This document shows, piece by piece, positions 1 to 7,420 of a stretch of DNA of 31,335 bases. The DNA lies in the IMG/VR virus record IMGVR_UViG_3300036772_000568, positions 1-31,335 of that record; one strand, 5' to 3'. Under the pieces are notes generated by a model that ran no database searches, had not been told where the DNA came from, and worked only from the letters and a program-made list of their open reading frames with translations. The translations under genes were made by a program, and so were the position numbers. The stretch comes from a virus. Positions within the stretch are counted from its first letter, which is position 1, and each line of letters opens with the position of its first letter.

Positions 1-1023
1 TCAACTACCCCCTAAAACCCTCTCATTGCCTCTAATGTGTGGACGCAATGTGGACATTTCACTAAGGGGGTTATAGCTCACTGCATCCAACAAATAATCA
101 GGAGCAAAATGAGCGTAAACCATAGTCTGTGAAATATCGGCATGACCCAAAATCCTTTGCAGAGCAATAATATTGCCGCCTTTCATCATGAAGTGCGTTG
201 CAAAAGTATGTCTTAAAGCATGTGCAGCTTGTCCATCTGGCAGATTGGGTTTTGCCTCTTTCATTTTTAGGCGAAACCTCATGTAACTAACACGGAATAG
301 ACGCCCAGATTCACGATCTTTAACTATGTTGATAACTTCATCTGATACCGGAACGACGCGACGTTCACCATTTTTTGTGATGGTGAACATGACTCTGTTC
401 CCTACAATGTTTTCGGCCTTAAGTTGATACGCCTCACCCCAACGAGCACCAGTAGCCAAAAGCAAAACAGCAATGCGGTAGTAGTCCCCTTTTGCGATAG
501 ATAGCAAGCGTTGTACTTCATCCTGAGTAAGGTAGCTCATTTCTGTTTTGGGCTCTTTTAATGCCTTGATTGCATTAACTGGGTTTTCTCCGTGGAACTC
601 GTCGATCTCTGCCATTGATTTGAATATTCCACTAAGCGCAAATAAATCATGGTTAATGGTGGATGCTTTGATCCCTTTTTCTAATCTATAAGCTCGGTAT
701 TCAATGAGACTTCTGGAATCAATCTGGTAAATCATCGGATCACCCATATCATTACAAATGCAATTAATCGCGCTAAGACGGCGATTTGCATAGTTCTTGT
801 TGCGACCGATGAGCTGCCACCATAGTGCAATGAATTCGCTTAGCCTACGCTTGTCTGCTGGGCGGTTCAGATACTCATTATTTTGGTACTTCGCAATAAT
901 GCTTCGCTCAAAAGCATGTGCATCTGCTTTGCGTTCAAACTTCCTTCGGATGCGCTTTCCGTCGCGTCCCCGAGGTCTAACGTCCACTTCATAGCGACCA
1001 TCTTCGAGTTTCTTAACTGACAT
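1..1023 (-). CDS. int: Phage integrase (tyrosine recombinase), P2 Int family
   Basis: Site-specific recombinase that integrates and, with Cox, excises the prophage at att. The protein is 340 residues if it starts at the ATG at 1023, which has a GGAGG ribosome-binding site 8 bases upstream; an in-frame ATG at 1038 would add five residues but has no such site. Seen: an N-terminal arm-binding region (about 1-55), a SAM-like core-binding region (about 60-155) and a catalytic domain with Arg194, His268-x-x-Arg271, His294 and nucleophile Tyr303, the full tyrosine-recombinase set. The stop codon lies on the first bases of the window, so attP/attL lies just outside. It follows repressor C on the same strand, as in P2, where C and int share the lysogenic transcript. 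Confidence 0.97.
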   Translation of the reverse strand: MSVKKLEDGRYEVDVRPRGRDGKRIRRKFERKADAHAFERSIIAKYQNNEYLNRPADKRRLSEFIALWWQLIGRNKNYANRRLSAINCICNDMGDPMIYQIDSRSLIEYRAYRLEKGIKASTINHDLFALSGIFKSMAEIDEFHGENPVNAIKALKEPKTEMSYLTQDEVQRLLSIAKGDYYRIAVLLLATGARWGEAYQLKAENIVGNRVMFTITKNGERRVVPVSDEVINIVKDRESGRLFRVSYMRFRLKMKEAKPNLPDGQAAHALRHTFATHFMMKGGNIIALQRILGHADISQTMVYAHFAPDYLLDAVSYNPLSEMSTLRPHIRGNERVLGGS

Positions 1024-1042
1024 AAGAAATCCCTCCAACGGT

Positions 1043-1075
1043 CATTTCACTATCTTGGTAACAAATAGTGAAAAT
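1043..1075. repeat. Inverted repeat between C and int
   Basis: TTTCACTAT at 1045-1053 and its complement ATAGTGAAA at 1065-1073 form 9-base arms around an 11-base loop. It lies in the C-int gap, just upstream of the int ribosome-binding site on the leftward transcript. There is no T-run, so it is not a typical intrinsic terminator. It could be a protein-binding palindrome or an mRNA hairpin that tempers int translation; which one is unknown. Confidence 0.5.
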
Positions 1076-1092
1076 GTAATGTTTATATACTG

Positions 1093-1392
1093 TTACCCAG
1101 TCTGTTTCTCTGAGTGGCCTGATTGAGTTTTTTCGGGCCCATTGTGTGCGAGAGCCGGTGCTATTTGGCCTCGGCTCGGATCTGTACGGTCGTACATGAA
1201 CCAATCCTGATACTTATGAAACCTGGGATGCCCGAATATTTTGATTGCGGACTCAAGAGTCATTCGTGATTTATCTCTTTCATAACCATGATATGTTGTG
1301 TAATTAAGTCCAACTAAATCAACAAGTTGCTGTTTTGTTAGTCTTTCTGAATCACGAATAAGCGCTAATTTATCACCTTGTGAAATTGACAT
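1093..1392 (-). CDS. C: Lysogeny repressor C, P2 type
   Basis: Immunity repressor that holds the early promoter off and maintains lysogeny. It is 99 residues, the same length as P2 C as I recall it, with a helix-turn-helix of the Cro/C1 type at about residues 16-40 and the family's C-terminal pattern GQIAPALAH followed by a short polar tail ending in Lys-Gln-Thr-Gly. It has no LexA-like self-cleavage domain, unlike lambda CI or 186 CI, so the prophage is expected to be non-SOS-inducible like P2; this is inference from the family. The start has GGAG about 11 bases upstream. It is transcribed leftward toward int and divergently from the cox-like gene; its operators should lie in the 1393-1514 gap. 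Confidence 0.93.
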   Translation of the reverse strand: MSISQGDKLALIRDSERLTKQQLVDLVGLNYTTYHGYERDKSRMTLESAIKIFGHPRFHKYQDWFMYDRTDPSRGQIAPALAHNGPEKTQSGHSEKQTG

Positions 1393-1514
1393 GATTACGA
1401 GATCTCCATATAGTTACCCATAAATGACATAATTACCTTGTCTAGAGACTATGTCGCCAATGCCATAAATGAACTTAACAAGCCTCATTGATGGCCAACT
1501 ATGGAGTCTATCAA
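1393..1514. promoter_or_regulatory. Divergent C/cox switch region with a 10-base direct repeat
   Basis: This 122-base AT-rich gap separates repressor C (leftward) from the cox-like gene (rightward), the position of the P2 Pc and Pe promoters and the C operators. Seen: the direct repeat CCATAAATGA at 1418-1427 and again at 1463-1472, 45 bases apart. P2 C binds a pair of short direct repeats in this region, so these are the natural operator candidates. I could not pick convincing -35/-10 pairs by eye. Confidence 0.6.
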
Positions 1515-1982
1515 ATGAGAGAATCACGAGATATCGAATTAATAACGGACACTCAATATTTTCGACAGTTCCCGTTGGACAATGCCCGCATAACTCGCGT
1601 GTGCAAAATGACAACGACTCAAGCCAATGCCATCCGTGATATGAGCACTGACGAATTGCAAAAGCAGATTTACGTTACTCCTGCTGAGTTCTCATATCTG
1701 ACGGGGCGAACTCTGAAATCCGTACGCAACTTAATGGACCGCGTACAGGTGCCTGTACATCGCGAAGGCATGATTGGCTCAAAACGCCCGAAACGTTTCA
1801 TCATGCTTCAAGAATATTGGGAAGCTGTTGCGCACTGCAGAGCACTTATTACGCCAGAGGAAAAAAACTTTATCGACAGACTGATGCGCGATAAGGCCAC
1901 CTATCGACGCACTACTGGAAACAAACATAATGCGCTTAAGCGTACCAGTCACTCAGCGTTGCAAAGTAGCCATCGCTCTTAA
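1515..1982 (+). CDS. Cox-like early regulator / excisionase (probable)
   Basis: First rightward early gene, opposite repressor C, where P2 has cox: repressor of the lysogenic promoter and directionality factor for excision. I chose ATG 1515 because GGAG lies 8 bases upstream, giving 155 residues; in-frame ATGs at 1488 and 1608 are alternatives. The region around VTPAEFSYLTGRTLKSVRNL reads as a winged-helix/excisionase-like helix-turn-helix and is followed by a basic stretch and an aromatic EYW, matching the general layout of P2 Cox. The protein is clearly longer than P2 Cox (91 residues), with extra sequence at both ends, so it is a diverged member or a functional analogue. Position makes the role likely; sequence alone would not. 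Confidence 0.6.
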   Translation: MRESRDIELITDTQYFRQFPLDNARITRVCKMTTTQANAIRDMSTDELQKQIYVTPAEFSYLTGRTLKSVRNLMDRVQVPVHREGMIGSKRPKRFIMLQEYWEAVAHCRALITPEEKNFIDRLMRDKATYRRTTGNKHNALKRTSHSALQSSHRS

Positions 1983-2000
1983 TGTGAGTAGGGACACTAA

Positions 2001-2204
2001 ATGAAATCTCAATTGGTTCAGTTAAGCCGCCACTCATATATATATCGTGGGTTTACTATTCATAAGTGCCCAAGAAATTCAGTAACGTTAAAAACAGCTT
2101 ATAGCGTTACGAATGATGGTAACTATTTAGGGCGGGACTTTGCTTTAGCTGAGGCAATGCAAACAATAGATAATTTAAAAAGAGATGAAAATTATGAAAG
2201 TTGA
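2001..2204 (+). CDS. Hypothetical early protein, 67 aa
   Basis: I do not recognise this small protein. It is polar, with a Tyr-rich N-terminal half (SYIYRGFTIHKCP) that looks like short beta strands, then a probable helix ending in Lys-Arg-Asp-Glu-Asn. An AGGGA ribosome-binding site precedes ATG 2001, and the 3' end overlaps the start region of the next gene, supporting translation as part of the early operon. Small, fast-diverging early genes are usual between cox and A in P2-like phages. No function can be assigned. Confidence 0.6.
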   Translation: MKSQLVQLSRHSYIYRGFTIHKCPRNSVTLKTAYSVTNDGNYLGRDFALAEAMQTIDNLKRDENYES

Positions 2205-2367
2205 AATGATCATCGGTCTTTTTATTTTTGCAGTACTGTTTTTGAATTTCATTCAATTCTTGATTAGGCGGCGTAGTGAAAAAATCAGAGAGCAGAAATT
2301 AAAGGTGCTTTTTGATCTTAAAAGACGCCGAGAAGAAGTTGAGCGCAAGGCCAGAAGACAACTGTAG
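2194..2367 (+). CDS. Small single-pass membrane protein, 57 aa
   Basis: Hypothetical. One hydrophobic segment at about residues 6-24 (IIGLFIFAVLFLNFIQFLI) is followed by a strongly basic, probably helical cytoplasmic tail rich in Arg, Lys and Glu. By the positive-inside rule the N-terminus would be outside. I chose ATG 2194 because an AGAG motif lies 9 bases upstream; ATG 2185, which adds three residues, is too close to it. It overlaps the preceding gene by 11 bases. A role in superinfection exclusion or membrane anchoring is possible but is a guess. Confidence 0.6.
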   Translation: MKVEMIIGLFIFAVLFLNFIQFLIRRRSEKIREQKLKVLFDLKRRREEVERKARRQL

Positions 2368-2379
2368 CAGGTATTCAAT

Positions 2380-2598
2380 ATGAGCAATAATTCTCCATCG
2401 CTTGCCAGCCTGCTTAAGCAGGGTTGTCAGGTTACACATTTCAAAAATAATCACGGATGGCTCGAAACACCAGACGGGCGATTTTTTCAACCAAAAGTTG
2501 CAGATGTTCAATTTATAAAAGGTTGCAGAAAGCCTTTTATGTCCACCCCACGAAATAAGCGCCGATGGTTCACGTGGCTTATGGGTATATTTTCCTAA
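2380..2598 (+). CDS. Fil-like / DUF2724-type early protein, 72 aa
   Basis: Small early protein resembling, from memory, the DUF2724 family that includes the phage 186 filamentation protein Fil, which blocks host cell division when expressed. Seen: an N-terminal helix (SLASLLKQG), a central GWLETPDGRFFQP motif followed by DVQFIKG, and a basic, aromatic C-terminus (NKRRWFTWLMGIF) that could sit on the membrane surface. The ribosome-binding site is weak (AGGT). It lies in the early operon 12 bases after the preceding gene. The family call rests on pattern memory and is moderate. Confidence 0.55.
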   Translation: MSNNSPSLASLLKQGCQVTHFKNNHGWLETPDGRFFQPKVADVQFIKGCRKPFMSTPRNKRRWFTWLMGIFS

Positions 2599-2696
2599 GC
2601 CAATTAATAACCGAATTAATTAATTTCAGAATCAAAAAATGATTCACCGCTGCATAAGTGGTGAAGGATTCGTGCATCAAAAATAAGGGTTTTGAT
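2599..2696. other. AT-rich early gap with two inverted repeats
   Basis: A 98-base gap in an otherwise tightly packed early operon. It holds an AATTAATTAATT palindrome and a hairpin with TTCACC at 2643-2648 and GGTGAA at 2660-2665. There is no T-run, so no intrinsic terminator. It could be an RNA structure or operator; nothing else was found. Confidence 0.35.
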
Positions 2697-2900
2697 ATGT
2701 ACAACATTCGAAGCACAACAGCACGCGCTCATATTTTTGGAATTATGTTCCCTGAAATATCACGCAGAGGAATGACCATCAAATGCAATGAGGGTGAACT
2801 CACTCTCAGCGCTAGCAACCCCGCAGTTATCGCTTTCATTGATGCTTTGCGCCGCGAATTAGACCAGCCGCAACCGCAACACAATTCCGTTTCATTCTAA
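2697..2900 (+). CDS. Hypothetical early protein, 67 aa
   Basis: I do not recognise a family. ATG 2697 is preceded by an AAGGG ribosome-binding site; a longer reading from GTG 2658 would include the upstream hairpin and is unlikely. The sequence suggests two short strands (RGMTIKCNEGELTLSA) and a C-terminal helix (AVIAFIDALRREL), then a Gln/Pro-rich tail. Compact acidic-basic proteins of this size are common in P2-like early regions. It sits 11 bases before the exonuclease gene and is probably co-transcribed with it. Confidence 0.6.
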   Translation: MYNIRSTTARAHIFGIMFPEISRRGMTIKCNEGELTLSASNPAVIAFIDALRRELDQPQPQHNSVSF

Positions 2901-2911
2901 GAGGCCGCTTT

Positions 2912-3493
2912 ATGAATCACGTCATGATTGATATTGAAACTTTAGGTACCAACACCAATGCACCCATTGCCAGTATTGGTGCTGTTTTCTTTGAGCCATC
3001 AACCGGAATTACAGGCGCGCGCTTTTATGTTCGTGTTGATGCTGAAAACGATGAATTAAACGGCGCTGTTGCCAGCGTTGCAACGCTCAAGTGGTGGCTT
3101 CAGCAATCACGCGAGGCGCAAGCAGAGCTATTAGCAAGTGATGCAATACCGCTTTGGGATGCCTTGTGTAAATTTGATAAGTTTCTTACTGATCATGCAG
3201 TTCCAGAGGATTTAGACTTATTACAAGTCTGGGCTAACTCACCAACATTTGACTGTTCCATTTTACGTGCCGCTTATGCCCGCGCTGATCTTGAAGGGCC
3301 GCTCTGGAAGTTTTGGAACGAGCGCGATTGTCGAACAATGGTTGAACTAGGCAAAGTCATTGGCTTTAATCCAAAGCATGACATGTCTTTCAGGGGAGAA
3401 CGCCATAACGCCCTAGCTGATGCAGTGCATCAGGCACAATACGTTTCTCATATTTGGCAGCACCTTACAGCAGATAAGGAGCCAATGTTATGA
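2912..3493 (+). CDS. DEDD-type 3'-5' exonuclease (phage exo, Rv2179c-like)
   Basis: Predicted nuclease of the RNase H-like DEDDh superfamily found in many temperate phage early regions. The 193-residue sequence shows Exo motif I Asp7-Ile-Glu9, motif II around Asn109 to Asp114 (VWANSPTFD) and motif III His165-Asn-Ala-Leu-Ala-Asp170, the four metal-binding acids plus the catalytic histidine. The start has GAGG 8 bases upstream. It overlaps the dam gene by ATGA, so the two are translationally coupled. Likely substrates are DNA or RNA 3' ends; a role in phage DNA metabolism or host takeover is inference. Confidence 0.88.
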   Translation: MNHVMIDIETLGTNTNAPIASIGAVFFEPSTGITGARFYVRVDAENDELNGAVASVATLKWWLQQSREAQAELLASDAIPLWDALCKFDKFLTDHAVPEDLDLLQVWANSPTFDCSILRAAYARADLEGPLWKFWNERDCRTMVELGKVIGFNPKHDMSFRGERHNALADAVHQAQYVSHIWQHLTADKEPML

Positions 3494-4377
3494 GCCGCCC
3501 GATCATCAAGTGGGCAGGCGGTAAAACGCGCGTCCTTCCAGATTTACTGCCATTTTTGCCTAATGCTGATTGCTTAGTTGAACCATTTGTTGGCGGTGCG
3601 TCAGTATTTCTAAATACGGATTATCGCCGCTATATCCTTGCAGATATTAATCCTGATTTAATCGGTTTGTATCGGGCTGTAAAAAAAGATCCAGAGTTAT
3701 TTATCACGATTGCTCGTGCCATGTTTATGGCGGGTAACACGCAAGAAGCATATACAGAATTCCGTAAAAAATTTAATGCATTACCGCAAGGTGAAGAACG
3801 CGCCGCCTTTTTTCTGTATCTAAATCGTCATGGTTATAACGGTGTGTGCCGTTACAACAGCCGAGGCGGTTATAACGTGCCTTATGGTAAGTACAAAAGC
3901 ATTTACTTCCCTGAAGTAGAGATCCGCCAGTTCGCTGAAAAAGCCAACGACACAAAGACTATTTTTTTGTGCTCTCCATTCGAAAGAACCCTGCAAGTTA
4001 TAGAAGGGGTGAGTTGTGCTATCTACTGCGATCCGCCTTATTTACCAGCCAGTAAAACCGCTAATTTTACCCAATACCACAGCGGCACCTTTGCAGCCGA
4101 ACAGCATCGCCAACTAGTAAAGGCGTTAATTGGTGTAAATAAAAAATTCGGCCTTCCAGTCGTGATTTCCAATAGCGATACACCCGCCACACGCGAAATT
4201 TATCACCCCTTTGATTTACATGAAATTACGGTAAATCGCTCTATCAGTGCAAATACAGCTACGAGGGGTACAGCCAAAGAAGTGATCGGCTCATTGCCTC
4301 AGCGTCGCGTTCTGTTTATGGGGTTTGATCCAACTGAATCAGGTGCCGATTACTCGGTGGTTTCCTATGGCAAGTAA
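3490..4377 (+). CDS. dam: DNA adenine methylase (Dam family)
   Basis: N6-adenine methyltransferase of the Dam (D12 class) family, normally methylating GATC. It has 295 residues against 278 for E. coli Dam. Seen: the N-terminal KWAGGK SAM-binding start (7-12), EPFVGG motif I (31-36), the Dam-type LNRHGYNGVCRYN segment (111-123) and the catalytic DPPY tetrad (181-184). It starts inside the exonuclease stop (ATGA) and is followed by the DUF3850 gene. In a phage it can protect DNA from GATC-sensing host enzymes or alter regulation of methylation-sensitive promoters; which applies here is not visible. Confidence 0.95.
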   Translation: MSRPIIKWAGGKTRVLPDLLPFLPNADCLVEPFVGGASVFLNTDYRRYILADINPDLIGLYRAVKKDPELFITIARAMFMAGNTQEAYTEFRKKFNALPQGEERAAFFLYLNRHGYNGVCRYNSRGGYNVPYGKYKSIYFPEVEIRQFAEKANDTKTIFLCSPFERTLQVIEGVSCAIYCDPPYLPASKTANFTQYHSGTFAAEQHRQLVKALIGVNKKFGLPVVISNSDTPATREIYHPFDLHEITVNRSISANTATRGTAKEVIGSLPQRRVLFMGFDPTESGADYSVVSYGK

Positions 4378-4399
4378 AAAAAGGGTGGAGATAAACGCG

Positions 4400-4783
4400 A
4401 TGAAAATTCATGAGTTAAAGATACTACCTGAATATTTTGAGTCAGTTGTCAGTGGCAAGAAGAAAGCAGAGCTAAGGCGCAACGATCGTCATTTCTCTGC
4501 TGGCGACAAACTTTTCCTTAGAGAGTGGAGTTTAGAACATGAATATTCGGGGCTTATCGTAGGGTGCACCATCACTGATGTAGCAGACGTTAGCTCATTG
4601 GCTAAGGGCTATGTGCTTTTGAGTATTGAGCTTCCAGTATTGTCCGGCTCAGATGATGTGGACCATTTTGAATGTTGGTCTTGCAATAAGGTGGTTACAT
4701 ACAAGCAACTCGCTGAAGCTGATGGTTTCTGCCCTTTTTGCTATGCAGAGATAGAGCTTCAACTAAAACCAGCAGACAAGTGA
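4400..4783 (+). CDS. ASCH-like DUF3850 protein with C-terminal zinc ribbon
   Basis: The N-terminal ~75 residues carry the DUF3850 signature (HELKILPEYFESVVSGKK, then ELRRND, then GDKLFLREW), an ASCH/PUA-like fold thought to bind RNA or modified nucleotides. The C-terminal part is different: Cys-x-x-Cys (ECWSCNK) and a second Cys-x-x-Cys (FCPFCYA) about 18 residues later, a probable zinc ribbon. I chose ATG 4400, with GGAG about 9 bases upstream, giving 127 residues; the in-frame ATG at 4367 lies inside dam. It lies between dam and the replication initiator. The biochemical role of DUF3850 is not established; the added ribbon suggests nucleic-acid binding. Confidence 0.75.
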   Translation: MKIHELKILPEYFESVVSGKKKAELRRNDRHFSAGDKLFLREWSLEHEYSGLIVGCTITDVADVSSLAKGYVLLSIELPVLSGSDDVDHFECWSCNKVVTYKQLAEADGFCPFCYAEIELQLKPADK

Positions 4784-4794
4784 TCGGCGCGATA

Positions 4795-7326
4795 ATGGCT
4801 GATATACGCGGACGATATGCCCCAACCCCACCACCAGATTACCCCGGAAGCACATCCGTGCTTACTGGGCCTTATGCGTGGAATGCTCCAGCAAAATCAA
4901 TTAATCCGCTACAGGATGAAACGGATTATGTAGAAACTCCGCTCACCAAAATGATTGCGGATTACCAGCATGATGAAGCTGTCTCGCGCATGATGCGCAT
5001 AGCCGCCATGACTGAAGAAGAAAAAAAAGCCATCAATAAGCGGCAGTACCAAATTGATTTGTCCGAAGAGCATGAGAATGAACTCAATTTGCATCTTGCC
5101 CGTCTCGCGGAGTCTAAAAAGGCGTTACGACTTAGTCCATTATTAGAGATTGCGGCTAACTTAAACGCGCAACCAAAGTTTATACGCCAGCCACTACAGC
5201 AGCGGATTGAGTACCTACGCAGAGAGCATGGCGAACATCGAGCCAATATATTTTTGACTGAAATAGTCGAGAGTGCATTGTCGCGGTTAGAAGCCGTCAG
5301 AGAGAAACAGCTGACTATAGGCTACCGTCATATTGCAGGCCGAGAGCGTCTAGACGAGCTTTTGCGCTTACCGGAGCTGAACAAGCGCGAAGTGCAGACG
5401 CTTGCCGCAATGGTGGCTGCGCATATGGATATGATTTTTTGTGCTCAGGTCGAGTCTAACCTTACTCATGACCATACCCTCGACGCGATTCTACGCGTAT
5501 ATCACGTGGTCGCCGCTGAAGCGCAGCGCTTATGTATACAACCGCCTTACTGGGATTCTCTCAATCCCTATATTCGCCATCGAGAACGTGCCCCCTATGA
5601 CCTATTGCCGGGGGCGTTCTTGCGTCTGCGCTGTGCTGATTGGTGGAAAGGTAAGCTATGGCGATTACGCAATGAATGGCGGGAAGAACAATTACGCGCC
5701 GCGTGCCTTGTTCATAAACATGTTTCCGCCTATGCCAGTCACGATGCGATAGAACGCCAGCGTGAGCAATACCGCCGAACGCTTGAATTCATGCGTATGC
5801 ATGAGCTGGAAAATGAAGACGGTTTCAAGATTGATTTAGAGCAGGTCATGCTGTCCAGTACCAGCAACCCTTATTTACGATATATCGAAATGATGACTAC
5901 CGTTAAGGGGCTGCAAAACTTGGCAGAAATGCGCGGCGATTACGCCATGTTCTATACCATTACGTGCCCGTCCAAGTATCACGCCACGCTTGCAAATGGC
6001 AAGCCTAACCCCAAATGGACTGAAAAAACCGTCCGTGAAAGCAGTGACTATCTGGTTAACGTCTTTTCCAGTATCAGGAAAAAGCTTCAGCGAAAGTGCT
6101 TGCCTTGGTATGGCGTGCGTGTGTCTGAGCCACATCATGACGGAACGGTTCACTGGCATTTGTTGTGCTTTATGCGCCATAGAGATCGCGCCGCCATCAC
6201 TCAGGTGATGCGTGAATTTGCCATTCGTGAGGATCGTGCTGAGTTAGGCAAGAACGTGAGAGCGCGGTTTGATGTTGTGCCAGTCACTAAAAGAAAAGGT
6301 TCACCTGCGAGTTATATCGCGACTTACATCGGTAAAAATATTGGTGGCGGCTCACTGGATAAGGCTCAAGACAAGAAAACGGGTAAACCGGCCATATGTA
6401 AAGAGACGGGTAAACCCCTTGCCGATAACAGTGATAATGCCGTCGCTTGGGCAAGTTTGCACAGGGTTAAGCAGTTTCAATTCTTTGGCGTTCCATCGCG
6501 TCAAACCTATCGAGAATTGCGCCGGTTGGCTAATCAGCTGCAGCGTGAACTTAAGCCCAAAAAAGGGGCTCAGCTTCTGCAAGATAAGCAGATGAATGAT
6601 GTGCTTGCAGCCGCAGATGCGGGATGTTTTGCAACTTACGCCATTAAGCAAGGTGGGGTTATGCGACCCCGCAACGAGCATGTGATCCGCACAGCCTACG
6701 CATTATCTGAAACCCCGAACGATTACGGCGAGATAAGCCCGCGTATCTATGGCGTCTATTCGCCGCGCCTGGGCGATGACTCTCGCATTTGTACCCATAG
6801 CGAAACGTGGAAGTTAGTCAAAAAATCAAAAAGCAGCGCCCATGAACTTAAAGCCAGCAAAGCTGGCGCAGGGGTTGACCTTGGCCCTTCAGGGGTTCCG
6901 CCCTCACTTGGACTCGTGGCAATAACTGTCCGTCCGTCTGAAAAACAACCAGTTCCAAAAGCAAAAAAAAGGACTGAAAAACATCTAAATTTGGAGAGTT
7001 TAGACGATCTAACTAGAGCTCAAAGGCGTGAGCTATTGCATCAGCTTAGGAAACAATCGAGAAAGCCTATGGCTGTTCAGCCAACTGAGGAAGGTGAAAA
7101 TAAAGCTCAGTTGATATCAAAGATTGATGGTTTCACCAAATCAATTGGCTGGCTGATTTCAAATCATGCATTACACCGGTTGGCATATGGTTATATTGTT
7201 AATATTGAAGGGAAAAGCTATCGTGCTGATCACCATGGCAATATTCGGCAATGTAAGCCTAGTTATGGGGAGCGTGCACGTAATTTAATGAAGGTAATTG
7301 CAAGAATCTCGCATAAGATTAGGTAG
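4795..7326 (+). CDS. A: Replication initiator gpA (HUH endonuclease, rolling circle)
   Basis: Starts rolling-circle replication by nicking the phage origin and joining covalently to the 5' end. The start at ATG 4795 gives 843 residues (P2 A is 761). Seen: the HUH metal motif as His453-Trp-His455 and the twin active-site tyrosines Tyr507 and Tyr511 (Y-I-A-T-Y), the P2/phiX174 two-tyrosine arrangement, followed by the Lys-rich region of the family. In P2 the origin lies inside A itself; I could not locate the nick site by eye. From about 6890 the base composition turns AT-rich and the C-terminal ~145 residues look poorly conserved, with a basic helix and a low-complexity Lys/Arg stretch, which suggests a variable or exchanged tail next to the accessory gene. 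Confidence 0.93.
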   Translation: MADIRGRYAPTPPPDYPGSTSVLTGPYAWNAPAKSINPLQDETDYVETPLTKMIADYQHDEAVSRMMRIAAMTEEEKKAINKRQYQIDLSEEHENELNLHLARLAESKKALRLSPLLEIAANLNAQPKFIRQPLQQRIEYLRREHGEHRANIFLTEIVESALSRLEAVREKQLTIGYRHIAGRERLDELLRLPELNKREVQTLAAMVAAHMDMIFCAQVESNLTHDHTLDAILRVYHVVAAEAQRLCIQPPYWDSLNPYIRHRERAPYDLLPGAFLRLRCADWWKGKLWRLRNEWREEQLRAACLVHKHVSAYASHDAIERQREQYRRTLEFMRMHELENEDGFKIDLEQVMLSSTSNPYLRYIEMMTTVKGLQNLAEMRGDYAMFYTITCPSKYHATLANGKPNPKWTEKTVRESSDYLVNVFSSIRKKLQRKCLPWYGVRVSEPHHDGTVHWHLLCFMRHRDRAAITQVMREFAIREDRAELGKNVRARFDVVPVTKRKGSPASYIATYIGKNIGGGSLDKAQDKKTGKPAICKETGKPLADNSDNAVAWASLHRVKQFQFFGVPSRQTYRELRRLANQLQRELKPKKGAQLLQDKQMNDVLAAADAGCFATYAIKQGGVMRPRNEHVIRTAYALSETPNDYGEISPRIYGVYSPRLGDDSRICTHSETWKLVKKSKSSAHELKASKAGAGVDLGPSGVPPSLGLVAITVRPSEKQPVPKAKKRTEKHLNLESLDDLTRAQRRELLHQLRKQSRKPMAVQPTEEGENKAQLISKIDGFTKSIGWLISNHALHRLAYGYIVNIEGKSYRADHHGNIRQCKPSYGERARNLMKVIARISHKIR

Positions 7327-7420
7327 ACATTATCAGTGTGTTAAGTATTGCAATGTGCGTTATCTCGCAGTAGAGGGGCAAGAAGTAGATGAAACATATG
7401 ACAAGATGATTAGTATTTAG
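7298..7420 (+). other. Possible 40-codon ORF or gene remnant overlapping A and the 961-aa gene
   Basis: A reading frame from TTG 7298 (or GTG 7355) to TAG 7418-7420 overlaps the end of A and meets the accessory gene at TAGTG. The peptide end (AVEGQEVDETYDKMISI) has ordinary protein-like composition, unlike random AT-rich sequence. It has no good ribosome-binding site. It may be a short leader that couples translation into the large gene, or the degraded end of a lost gene. Low confidence. Confidence 0.18.
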
